Source: Bacteroidota bacterium
GTDB taxonomy: Bacteria > Bacteroidota > Bacteroidia > UKL13-3
Length of the DNA stretch: 9,429 nt
Direction: 5' to 3'
Assembly (NCBI GenBank): GCA_947462865.1
Contig: CANHRW010000066.1
Coordinates: 1-9,429, forward strand
Position numbers and translations under genes: made by a program. The notes below the pieces were generated by a model. It saw only the letters and a list, made by a program, of their open reading frames with translations. It was not told where the DNA came from and made no database searches. Shown here piece by piece: positions 1 through 6,407 of this stretch; position 1 is the first letter of the stretch; each line of letters opens with the position of its first letter.

Positions 1-522
1 ACCCAACAAGTCAGATTAGTTCCTTGTGCTGAAAAGCATGTGGCTCTACTTGCAGAATTGGGTGCCAGTACTTTTGAAGAAGCATTCTCTCAAACGCATC
101 CTGCAAAAGATTTACAGCAATACATTCAGGAAACATACCAATTAGAAGCTATCAAGGGAAATCTAAAAAAATCGAATGTGCAATACGCGGTTGCCTATTT
201 TGATTTTCAGGATGCAGGTTATGTGAAATTAATTAAGGACAGCAATATTGACGGCCTCATTGGTAAAGCACTCGAGTTAGAGAAAATATATGTTCGTAGC
301 CAATTTAAAGGAAAGAAAGTTGGTGCAGCGCTCATGCAGTATGTCATAAACGAGGCTGTCAAAAATGGCTATTCATGGTTAACCTTGGGAGTATGGCAAG
401 AAAACAAAACAGCCATTGCGTTTTATGAAAAATTTGGGTTCAAAACCATCTCAACTAGAAAATTCAAATTGGGCCAAACAGAGTGCGATGATTTTATCAT
501 GGTCAAAGACCTCAGAAATTAA
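1..522 (+). CDS. GNAT family N-acetyltransferase, PaiA-like (5'-truncated by window edge)
   Basis: The reading frame is open from base 1 and the first 13 codons (TQQVRLVPCAEKH) look like the usual first beta strand of a GNAT fold. The GTG at 40 is therefore probably internal, and the true start lies before the window. The protein should transfer acetyl from acetyl-CoA to an amine in the cytoplasm. The middle and C-terminal parts resemble the Bacillus PaiA spermidine/spermine acetyltransferase type: an LELEKIYV strand, the acetyl-CoA loop QFKGKKVGAAL, LGVWQENKTAIAFYEKFGF, and a C-terminal strand ending DDFIMVKDL. The acetyl-CoA loop (Q/RxxGxG/A) is slightly degenerate, with Lys where the first Gly is usual. 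GNAT membership is secure; polyamine as substrate is only an inference from similarity. Its TAA overlaps the stop of the convergent CoA-transferase gene by 4 bp, so no intergenic terminator is possible. Confidence 0.9.
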   Translation, partial: TQQVRLVPCAEKHVALLAELGASTFEEAFSQTHPAKDLQQYIQETYQLEAIKGNLKKSNVQYAVAYFDFQDAGYVKLIKDSNIDGLIGKALELEKIYVRSQFKGKKVGAALMQYVINEAVKNGYSWLTLGVWQENKTAIAFYEKFGFKTISTRKFKLGQTECDDFIMVKDLRN

Positions 523-1802
523 TTCTTCTCAAATCTTTCAAAGGTTGCCTTTTCAAGAAATTCTCTGTCATCAGGGTGTGCAATGCTATTGAGCAATAAA
601 GCCCTTTGCTCCATGTTTTTACCAAATAAATTTACCGCTCCATATTCTGTCACAACCCAATGTATATGTCCGCGTGTGGTAACAATACCACCACCAGGTT
701 TAATCATAGGTACAATCCTAGAAATACCTTTCCCGGTTCTAGATGGCAATGCAATAATGGGCTTACCACCTTGTGAAAGGGCAGCTCCTCTAATAAAATC
801 CATTTGGCCGCCAATTCCTGAATACTGGTAGGTACCAATAGAATCAGCACAAACTTGTCCTGTAATATCAATTTCAATAGCACTGTTTATTGCAGTTACT
901 TTCGGATTCATACTGATTATCCTTGGGTCGTTCACATAAGAAATATCCATGCATTTAACAATTGGGTTATCGTCAATAAAGTCGTACAACCTTTTACTAC
1001 CAATCATAAATCCTGTAACACAATATCCGGGCACCACGTTTTTAAATTTATTGTTGATGTTTCCATTTTGTATCAATGAAATTGCCCCATCTGAAAACAT
1101 TTCTGTATGAAGTCCTAAATCTCTGTGGTTATTTAAGTTTTTTAAAACATTGTTTGGAATGTTACCAATTCCCATTTGTAAGGTGGCTCCATCCTCTACC
1201 AATTCTGCCACATTTTTCCCAATCAAAGCACATACCTCATCTGACCCATCATCATAATTTACTTCTGGCAATGCATCATCAACTTCAATGGCATAATCAA
1301 TCATGTCTAAAGGCATAAACGCATCGCCATGGGTTCTGGGCATATTGGGATTAATTTGTGCAATAATGAGCTTGGCATTGGCAACAGCGGCTTTTGCAAT
1401 ATCAACAGATGTACCCAAACTCACATAGCCATGTTTGTCTGGTTGAGATACATGAATCAATGCAACATCTAAAGGTAAAATACCTTCATTAAATAATTTT
1501 GGAATTTCACTTAAGAAAACGGGAACATAATCTCCCCGATTTGAGTTAACAGCAGCCCTAACCGAAGTAGAAACAAACAATGAATTGATGTAAAAATGAC
1601 CAGCCAAGTCTTGGTCATTTAAATCCATACCCAGGGTACTTATACTCACCAATTCAACACCTTTTAATTCAGTTTTTCTGTTAAGAATTGCATGCATCAG
1701 TTGAATGGGAGTAGATGCACTTCCATGTACAAAAATACGAGTATTGGATTGAATCAGTTTGGCTGCTTCTTGAGCTGTTGTAAACCGGGTCATTTTTTTC
1801 AT
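519..1802 (-). CDS. Acetyl-CoA hydrolase/CoA-transferase family protein (4-hydroxybutyrate CoA-transferase type)
   Basis: This is a cytoplasmic class I-type CoA-transferase of about 427 residues, close to the usual 430-440. Such enzymes move CoA between acetyl-CoA and a carboxylic acid through a glutamyl-CoA thioester. Visible family motifs are GIGNIPNNVL (about 211-220), HTEMFSDG (232-239) and SGIGGQMDFIRGA (about 328-340). By its position Glu234 in HTEM is the likely catalytic Glu, matching Glu238 described for the Clostridium aminobutyricum 4-hydroxybutyrate enzyme. The frame is open to an ATG at 1820, but that codon lies inside a promoter-like -7 element (1814-1821). I therefore prefer the ATG at 1802 (MKKMTRF); the ATG at 1793 is also possible. 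The substrate acid cannot be told from sequence: acetate, 4-hydroxybutyrate, propionate or succinate are options. No pathway partner is adjacent. Confidence 0.92.
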   Translation of the reverse strand: MKKMTRFTTAQEAAKLIQSNTRIFVHGSASTPIQLMHAILNRKTELKGVELVSISTLGMDLNDQDLAGHFYINSLFVSTSVRAAVNSNRGDYVPVFLSEIPKLFNEGILPLDVALIHVSQPDKHGYVSLGTSVDIAKAAVANAKLIIAQINPNMPRTHGDAFMPLDMIDYAIEVDDALPEVNYDDGSDEVCALIGKNVAELVEDGATLQMGIGNIPNNVLKNLNNHRDLGLHTEMFSDGAISLIQNGNINNKFKNVVPGYCVTGFMIGSKRLYDFIDDNPIVKCMDISYVNDPRIISMNPKVTAINSAIEIDITGQVCADSIGTYQYSGIGGQMDFIRGAALSQGGKPIIALPSRTGKGISRIVPMIKPGGGIVTTRGHIHWVVTEYGAVNLFGKNMEQRALLLNSIAHPDDREFLEKATFERFEKN

Positions 1803-1813
1803 GCCGCAATTTA

Positions 1814-1842
1814 CAAACATGTCTGCTTTTCACACCTACAAA
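1814..1842 (-). promoter_or_regulatory. Candidate Bacteroidota-type promoter for the CoA-transferase gene
   Basis: On the minus strand a TTTG (1839-1842) is followed after 17 bases by CATGTTTG (1814-1821). This matches the Bacteroidota -33 TTTG / -7 TAnnTTTG pattern with one mismatch in the -7 box. The predicted transcript would begin a few bases downstream, leaving a very short leader before the ATG at 1802 or 1793. This supports those starts over the ATG at 1820. Confidence 0.42.
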
Positions 1843-1860
1843 AAAGCTGATTCTTAGCTT
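1840..1860 (-). terminator. Weak intrinsic terminator after the sigma/anti-sigma operon
   Basis: On the minus strand, just after the stop at 1869, AAGCT (1856-1860) pairs with AGCTT (1844-1848) around a 7-base loop and runs into a T tract (1840-1845). The 5-bp stem is short, so termination may be partial. The T tract also supplies the -33 TTTG of the next gene's candidate promoter. Confidence 0.35.
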
Positions 1861-1868
1861 AAGTGAAC

Positions 1869-2306
1869 TTATTTTTTATTCCGATCTTTGAGTTGCCTGA
1901 GCAGTTCCTTTTTAAAATCATTTTCTGCTTTAAATAGCATGACAACTTTTTGAACGGGTAAAACCTTTTTAAATTCTAAGCTGTAGCGTTTGATCAGTTC
2001 TGCCTCATTGTATTTGAATTGGATCAACTCTTGCAAGTATTTCTCTGCATCCGAAGTGCTCAAGGCATTCATTTCCTGTAATTCATCCAATATGCTCAAT
2101 TTGGCATTACGTCTTAATTTGAGTTGTTCATCATTGAATTTGTTGTAAACAGGCCAAAAACGTTCAGCTTCTTCCGAACTTAAGTTCAGTTGAGTAGACA
2201 GAAATCCTACTTTTAAACTTTCTATCTTATCTCGTTTGTTTTTTTGTGCAAGTAAAGGACTAATACCAAGTCCTAAAAGCAAAACCAAGATTGTTATTTT
2301 TTTCAT
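1869..2306 (-). CDS. Small exported helical protein, Spy/LTXXQ-like, third gene of the sigma-factor operon
   Basis: The 145-residue product starts with a clear Sec signal peptide (MKK, a hydrophobic core at about 4-17, likely cut after Ala20 in LLA-Q), so it is probably periplasmic. The mature part is almost all predicted helix and rich in Lys and Glu. LNLSSEEAERFWPVYNKF (about 40-57) and KKVLPVQKVVMLFKAENDFKKELL (about 113-136) resemble the repeated helices of Spy/CpxP/LTXXQ-type periplasmic sensors and chaperones, and LPVQ stands near the LTxxQ position. Proteins like this are common in Bacteroidota downstream of ECF sigma and anti-sigma genes. The gene begins 10 bp after the membrane-protein gene, so cotranscription is likely. 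A role in sensing envelope stress or feeding back on the anti-sigma factor is inference; metal or ligand binding is not visible. Confidence 0.8.
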   Translation of the reverse strand: MKKITILVLLLGLGISPLLAQKNKRDKIESLKVGFLSTQLNLSSEEAERFWPVYNKFNDEQLKLRRNAKLSILDELQEMNALSTSDAEKYLQELIQFKYNEAELIKRYSLEFKKVLPVQKVVMLFKAENDFKKELLRQLKDRNKK

Positions 2307-2316
2307 AATTACGTTT

Positions 2317-2820
2317 TTAAATTGATTCTTTTAACTGGTCTAGATGGTCTGATTCTAATAAGTATATTTCTAAATCATTAGGCTTATTTATGTCCTTTAA
2401 TTCTTGGCACCAACCTGCATCACAAACTATGTTTTCGGTTAACTCTACTTCACTCAAATGCTCAATAATTTCTGCATCTGTAAGTTGGTTAAAATCTAAT
2501 TCCACTTTTGAAATTGGTTTTGATGGCCAAAAATTCAATCCCAAAATAGCTAAGAAAACCGCTGCAATTCCTGAAACAACCGTTATTTTAAAGATTTTGA
2601 TCTGTTTGTTCTTTTTGTTTACCCTTTCAATCAGTTGCTTTTTATTGTTACTAAAATAGGTTGGGGGTACTAGAAATCCTGCTTCGAACAATTGTTCAGG
2701 CATTTCATCGTTGGGTATCAATTTTAGGCGAACAGCATTATCTGAAAAATAAGTGTCAGGTAAAGAAAAACCAGCATTGTTTTCTTTTAGTTGTTCTATA
2801 TCGTATACATTTTTATTCAT
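2317..2820 (-). CDS. Single-pass membrane protein, putative anti-sigma factor
   Basis: This 167-residue protein has a cytoplasmic N-terminal part (1-75), one transmembrane helix (about 76-97, preceded by a Lys-rich stretch) and an acidic extracytoplasmic C-terminal part, which is the layout of ECF anti-sigma factors. I see no zinc-binding HxxxCxxC (ZAS) motif. The N-terminal part instead holds two copies of a short motif, AGFSLPDTYFSDN (16-28) and AGFLVPPTYFSNN (47-59). The C-terminal part has a CxxxxC pair (Cys133, Cys138). The frame opens at a TTG at 2829 that overlaps the sigma stop, but the ATG at 2820 is preferred: it follows GAGGGTG, a rare SD-like sequence in this window, and lies 5 bp after the sigma stop. 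The anti-sigma role rests on operon position and topology rather than a recognised domain. Confidence 0.75.
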   Translation of the reverse strand: MNKNVYDIEQLKENNAGFSLPDTYFSDNAVRLKLIPNDEMPEQLFEAGFLVPPTYFSNNKKQLIERVNKKNKQIKIFKITVVSGIAAVFLAILGLNFWPSKPISKVELDFNQLTDAEIIEHLSEVELTENIVCDAGWCQELKDINKPNDLEIYLLESDHLDQLKESI

Positions 2821-2825
2821 CACCC

Positions 2826-3392
2826 TCAACTTATTTTCTTTTTGACATGGTTTTCAACTTTATTTACTGCGTGGTGGTACGATGCTTTTAATCCTCCTAC
2901 ACTGGTGCCTAAAATGGAGGCAATTTCTTCATATTTCATTTCGTCAAAATATTTCATGTTAAAAACCAATCTTTGTTTCTCGGGCAAGGTCAAGATGGCT
3001 TCTTGCAAAATCAATTGCAAATGGTTTCCATTAAAATAAGGATCTGTTTTTAAGTTCTGAGAAAGACTCTCATGTATGTGCTCAATCGACACAAAACTGT
3101 TTTTCTTTTGTTTTTTTAGGAATTGCAAGGCTTCATTGGTTGCAATGGTATATATCCAAGTCGACAACTTACTTTCAGCCCTGAAATTGGATACATTTTC
3201 CCATACTTTCACAAAAGTATTTTGTAATACATCATCAGCATCTTCATGTCCAATAACAATTCTGCGAATATGCCAATAAATTTTTTGTTGAAAACAATTG
3301 ATACAAGTTACAAAAGCCTCCTGCTTGGTGGCCTCGTGCTTGAACATTTTTAACAATGCCGCTTCTTCTTTTGTACTCAATTGTTTTTGCAT
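2826..3392 (-). CDS. RNA polymerase sigma factor, ECF subfamily (sigma-70 family)
   Basis: At 188 residues this has the usual ECF length and the two ECF domains. Region 2 (about 25-95) shows HEDADDVLQNTFVKVWENVSNF, which binds core RNA polymerase and the -10 element, followed by STWIYTIATNEALQFLKKQKK. Region 4 (about 128-182) shows LPEKQRLVFNMKYFDEMKYEEIASILGTSVGGLKASYHHA with a helix-turn-helix at about 154-175 for the -35 element. It acts in the cytoplasm and should direct transcription of its own regulon, often including its own operon. The membrane protein gene begins 5 bp after its stop, so that protein is the likely inhibitor. An unusual feature is a Cys30-x-x-Cys33 pair in region 2. 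The start has only a poor -7-like site just upstream (TATCTTAG on the minus strand, one mismatch, no good -33 box). The inducing signal is unknown. Confidence 0.95.
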   Translation of the reverse strand: MQKQLSTKEEAALLKMFKHEATKQEAFVTCINCFQQKIYWHIRRIVIGHEDADDVLQNTFVKVWENVSNFRAESKLSTWIYTIATNEALQFLKKQKKNSFVSIEHIHESLSQNLKTDPYFNGNHLQLILQEAILTLPEKQRLVFNMKYFDEMKYEEIASILGTSVGGLKASYHHAVNKVENHVKKKIS

Positions 3393-3440
3393 CTACATCC
3401 TAAGATACGTAAATGCCAAAAGGGTTTAATCTACAATTAA

Positions 3441-3842
3441 TTAAACTACATTTTTTATTTCGAATAGTTGCTCCTGAATAAACCCAATTTCACGAATAAC
3501 CATTGGCAATTCTGAGTCTTCAAAAATTTCATATACACCAGCTATAGCCAATTGGGTATCCATAACAGGTTCTCTATGCTTGCAAACAACAATACATGGA
3601 ATATTCAATTGATAAGACTCTAGCATACGCATCATTTCTGAGGCATTGGTTTGGTTTAAATACCTGCCGCACAAAAGCAAATCAGGTGGGTTGAACCGCA
3701 ACTCAAAGTCAATATCTTCTTTGGTTCTTACCCATCTCAGAAAATGTTTCAAGCGACTTTTTGAAAAAGCCTGCTCAATATTTCTAATTCTTTGCTCGTT
3801 GGACTCTGCTAACAAAATCCTGATTTCCCAAAATGACTTCAT
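3441..3842 (-). CDS. Stand-alone degenerate response-regulator receiver domain (pseudo-receiver)
   Basis: The 133 residues align over the full length of a CheY-like receiver fold with no output domain: IRILLAESN (7-15, beta1), NPPDLLLCGRYLN (51-63, beta3), NIPCIVVCK (80-88, beta4) and IAGVYEIFEDSELP (100-113, beta5 region). The chemistry is lost. The acidic pair is reduced to Glu13-Ser14, the phosphoacceptor Asp position in LLLCGRY appears to be Gly59, the conserved Thr/Ser is Cys87, and the conserved Lys before the last helix is replaced in IFEDSE. It therefore probably cannot accept phosphate and may act as a constitutive protein-binding module in the cytoplasm. The gene lies 48 bp upstream of the sigma gene on the same strand, so a shared transcript is possible, and it is divergent from the peroxidase. 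A remnant of a larger regulator is an alternative, but the frame is intact. Confidence 0.75.
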   Translation of the reverse strand: MKSFWEIRILLAESNEQRIRNIEQAFSKSRLKHFLRWVRTKEDIDFELRFNPPDLLLCGRYLNQTNASEMMRMLESYQLNIPCIVVCKHREPVMDTQLAIAGVYEIFEDSELPMVIREIGFIQEQLFEIKNVV

Positions 3843-3975
3843 ATTTTCTGAATTTGAACCATTACTACTCTTTTTAAACTATTTTTAAGCATAGAAAATC
3901 AGACAGTTGTGTGATTTTAAGTACTTAATTCCAACTAGTATTTCCAAAGCCCGTGCCAATATTTGTGGTTTCCCT

Positions 3976-4011
3976 TTTGTCAAAAAACTGTAGAATCTAA
4001 AAACATTTTTG
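3976..4011 (+). promoter_or_regulatory. Candidate promoter for the cytochrome c peroxidase gene
   Basis: TTTG (3976-3979) and CATTTTTG (4004-4011) resemble the Bacteroidota -33 and -7 boxes. The -7 box has one mismatch and the spacer is 24 bases, slightly long. A transcript from here would have a leader of about 30 bases. The rest of the 207-bp divergent region (3843-4049) is AT-rich and shows no clear operator or hairpin. Confidence 0.3.
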
Positions 4012-4049
4012 CTTGTAAAAGGTTAAATTGGAAATGAAATTTTAAAGAA

Positions 4050-5114
4050 ATGAAAAAAACATTCCTCATTCTGTTTACAGCCATGACTGTTATTTGGGTT
4101 GCTTGTTCTGACAATAACCAATCTAAATCTTCTACGTCAATGAGTCTTGAAGAGCAAAATAACTTACAAACTCAAGCACAGGGTCTATTTAAAACTTTAC
4201 CAGTTACTGCTGAAAATGTTGGCAATCCCATCAGCAATGAAAAAGTATTGTTAGGTAGGGTGTTATACTTTGATACACGTCTCTCAAAAACGGGTAACAA
4301 CAGTTGTAATTCTTGCCACAATTTGGCAACTTACGGTGTAGACAACAAAGCTACATCTCCTGGGGACGCTGGTAAAAACGGAGACCGCAATTCTCCAACT
4401 GTTTTAAATGCGGCATTACACATTGCTCAATTCTGGGACGGAAGAGCTAAAGATGTAGAAGAGCAAGCCGGTATGCCTGTTTTAAATCCAGCTGAGATGG
4501 CTTTACCTGATAAAAAATTCTGTGTTGAAAGATTGGCTAAAATACCGGGCTACCAACAAGCGTTCAAAGCTGCATTTCCTAACGACAAACAAGCTATTAC
4601 CTATGACAACATGACCAAAGCTATTGCAGCATTTGAAAGAACCTTGATTACCCCATCAAAATTTGACGATTATTTAAAAGGTAACCAAGAGGCTTTAAAC
4701 GACGAAGAAAAGCAAGGTTTGAAAACATTTGTCAATGCAGGTTGTACAGCTTGTCATAATGGGGCGTTGTTAGGTGGAACTCAATTTATGAAATTTGGTT
4801 TGATAAACGATTACCACCCATTAACAGGTAGTAAAAACACAGATATGGGTAAAATGGCATTAACCAAACAAGAATCAGATAAAGATGTATTCAAAGTTCC
4901 ATCTCTTAGAAACATTGCCAAAACTTATCCTTATTTCCATGATGGTTCTGTAAAAGAACTTCCTGTTGCTGTAAAAGTGATGGCAAAAACTCAGTTGAAT
5001 AAAGACTTAACAGATGCAGAAGTAAATAGCATTGTTACTTTCTTAGAAGCACTCACTGGAGATATTCCTCAAGAATACAAAACTGCTCCAAAAGAATTGG
5101 CCAGTTTCAATTAA
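4050..5114 (+). CDS. Di-haem cytochrome c peroxidase (CCP/MauG family), lipoprotein
   Basis: The 354-residue protein reduces H2O2 to water with electrons from small cytochromes or another donor, outside the cytoplasm. A lipoprotein signal is present, with lipobox VAC and acylated Cys19. Two c-type haem motifs are CNSCH (86-90, low-potential peroxidatic haem) and CTACH (232-236, high-potential haem). Spacing matches Pseudomonas aeruginosa CCP as I recall it: Trp129 in FWDGR equals bridging Trp94, and Gln139 and Glu149 equal active-site Gln104 and Glu114. Met311 in VMAKTQL fits the high-potential distal ligand Met275. FKVPSLRNI (281-289) and PYFHDGS (294-300) are also typical. The exception is position 106, Asp instead of the distal His71 of the low-potential haem, in a stretch aligned without gaps. 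This predicts an enzyme that does not need reductive activation. Its stop overlaps that of the convergent aminotransferase. Confidence 0.95.
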   Translation: MKKTFLILFTAMTVIWVACSDNNQSKSSTSMSLEEQNNLQTQAQGLFKTLPVTAENVGNPISNEKVLLGRVLYFDTRLSKTGNNSCNSCHNLATYGVDNKATSPGDAGKNGDRNSPTVLNAALHIAQFWDGRAKDVEEQAGMPVLNPAEMALPDKKFCVERLAKIPGYQQAFKAAFPNDKQAITYDNMTKAIAAFERTLITPSKFDDYLKGNQEALNDEEKQGLKTFVNAGCTACHNGALLGGTQFMKFGLINDYHPLTGSKNTDMGKMALTKQESDKDVFKVPSLRNIAKTYPYFHDGSVKELPVAVKVMAKTQLNKDLTDAEVNSIVTFLEALTGDIPQEYKTAPKELASFN

Positions 5115-6298
5115 GCATACACCTCCTTTAACTGCGTTACTATTACATTTGAAGCAAATTCAATTTCTTCAAATGTGATAGTTAGCGGAGGGGCTATTCT
5201 GATTTTGTTGTTGGCAAACAAAAACCAGTCTGTAAGTAAGCCATTTTGCATGCATGCCTGTATCACTTTTAGGTTGTTTTCAAAACTATCTAACTCAACA
5301 GCCAGCATTAAACCGGTTCCACTTATTTTTTTGATAGCCGGATGTATGAGCAGCTTTCTAAAAAGTTGTTCTTTTTTTTGTACGTTTTCTAATAGGTTTA
5401 ATCTAAACAATTCTTCAATCCCAGCCAAGGCAGCAGCAGCTACAACAGGGTGGCCCCCAAAGGTGGTAATATGACCTAATATGGGTGCATCAGCCAATAA
5501 GTTCATGTGTTCTGAAGAACTGATAAATGCCCCAATAGGCATGCCTGCACCTAAGGCTTTTCCTAATAACAAAATATCTGGAACAACTCCATACTTTTCA
5601 AATGCAAATAAATGCCCTGTTTTTCCCATGCCACTCTGTATTTCATCAAAAATGAGTAGGGTTCCCGTTTCATCACATTTTTTTCTGAGTGCTTGTAAAA
5701 ATTCAAGTGTAGCAGGGATATATCCTGCCTCTCCTTGAATCACTTCTGTAACAACACATGCTGTTTGGGTTGTGATGATATCCAAATCGGCCAAAACATT
5801 GAACCCTATAAACTCAACACCCGGCAACAATGGCCTAAATGCTTGTTTGTAATATTCTTCACTATTTAAACTCAATGCCGCGTGAGTACTGCCATGATAA
5901 GCTTGTTTACAAGCAACCATTTTACTCCTTTTGGTAATGCGTTTGGCTAGTTTCAAAGCCCCATCGGTTGCTTCAGCTCCAGAGTTTACTAAGTAGGTAC
6001 AATTCAGTTTTAGAGGCAGTAAATTGGCCAGTTTACTGCACAATTGAACTTGCGGATTTTGAATAAATTCACCATATACCATCAGGTGCATGTGTTTGTC
6101 TACTTGGGCTTTAATAGCTTCCTTTACTTTCTCGTTTCCATGTCCAAGATGGCTCACAGAAATACCAGAAATTAAATCCAGATAAGCCTTCCCTTCTTTG
6201 TCATATAAGTAGTTTCCATCTGCGCATTCCATTTCCATCATCAAAGGGAAATGGGTAGTCTGAGCCTGATGGGTTAAAAACAATTGTTTGGGTGTCAT
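5111..6298 (-). CDS. Class III PLP-dependent aminotransferase (acetylornithine/4-aminobutyrate aminotransferase-like)
   Basis: The product is 395 residues, normal for the subgroup-II (class III) omega-aminotransferases that move an amino group to 2-oxoglutarate in the cytoplasm. Key features are SGAEA (106-110, phosphate binding), YHG (134-136, ring stacking), FDEIQSG with Asp218 (pyridine nitrogen), LLLGKALGAGMPIG with Lys247 (Schiff base), TTFGG (278-282) and NKIRIAPPL with Arg367 (carboxylate binding). Lys247 and Asp218 are both intact, so it should be active. The frame extends to a TTG at 6319, but that codon overlaps a perfect -7-like box, so the ATG at 6298 (MTPKQLF) is preferred. No arginine, lysine or GABA pathway gene is adjacent, so the substrate (acetylornithine, ornithine, 4-aminobutyrate, lysine epsilon-amino or other) is unresolved and I give no gene symbol. 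Confidence 0.9.
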   Translation of the reverse strand: MTPKQLFLTHQAQTTHFPLMMEMECADGNYLYDKEGKAYLDLISGISVSHLGHGNEKVKEAIKAQVDKHMHLMVYGEFIQNPQVQLCSKLANLLPLKLNCTYLVNSGAEATDGALKLAKRITKRSKMVACKQAYHGSTHAALSLNSEEYYKQAFRPLLPGVEFIGFNVLADLDIITTQTACVVTEVIQGEAGYIPATLEFLQALRKKCDETGTLLIFDEIQSGMGKTGHLFAFEKYGVVPDILLLGKALGAGMPIGAFISSSEHMNLLADAPILGHITTFGGHPVVAAAALAGIEELFRLNLLENVQKKEQLFRKLLIHPAIKKISGTGLMLAVELDSFENNLKVIQACMQNGLLTDWFLFANNKIRIAPPLTITFEEIEFASNVIVTQLKEVYA

Positions 6299-6316
6299 GT
6301 TACAATAAATCAATAG

Positions 6317-6324
6317 CAAAAATA
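6317..6324 (-). promoter_or_regulatory. Candidate -7 promoter box for the aminotransferase gene
   Basis: The minus strand reads TATTTTTG, a perfect match to TAnnTTTG, 18 bases before the ATG at 6298. No good TTTG -33 box is seen at normal spacing. The predicted leader is only about 10-13 bases. The box rules against translation from the TTG at 6319. Confidence 0.45.
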
Positions 6325-6352
6325 AGACTTTACATTCAGCTTAGGCTTTTAA

Positions 6353-6382
6353 ATTGAATTGCTCTTAAAATGACTATATTTG
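6353..6382 (+). promoter_or_regulatory. Bacteroidota-type promoter for the isocitrate dehydrogenase gene
   Basis: ATTG (6353-6356, three of four bases of TTTG), an 18-base spacer and a perfect TATATTTG (6375-6382) form the best promoter in the window. The transcript would begin near 6388-6392, giving a leader of under 20 bases before the ATG at 6408. The -7 box lies about 50 bp from the opposing aminotransferase -7 box, so the two promoters are divergent and closely spaced. Confidence 0.6.
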
Positions 6383-6407
6383 CGCCCGTTTAGTGAATAC
6401 AAACGAT

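Noticed and set aside
1..39. Intergenic lead-in before a GNAT start at the GTG at 40
   Set aside because: The frame is open to base 1 and encodes a plausible first GNAT strand, so the gene is truncated by the window rather than starting at 40.
583..1318. Three plus-strand open frames (583-831, 855-1079, 1076-1318)
   Set aside because: They lie antisense within the CoA-transferase gene, with unlikely compositions and no recognisable domain.
2390..3279. Plus-strand frames within the sigma operon, some with hydrophobic runs
   Set aside because: They are antisense shadows of the sigma and membrane-protein genes; the hydrophobic runs arise from Lys- and Glu-rich coding on the other strand.
3385..3410. 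Promoter directly upstream of the sigma gene
   Set aside because: TATCTTAG resembles the -7 box with one mismatch, but no TTTG-like -33 box lies at allowed spacing, so it is mentioned with the gene and not listed as a site.
3441..3842. Active phosphorylatable response regulator
   Set aside because: The phosphoacceptor Asp and other catalytic residues are missing, so only the fold is claimed.
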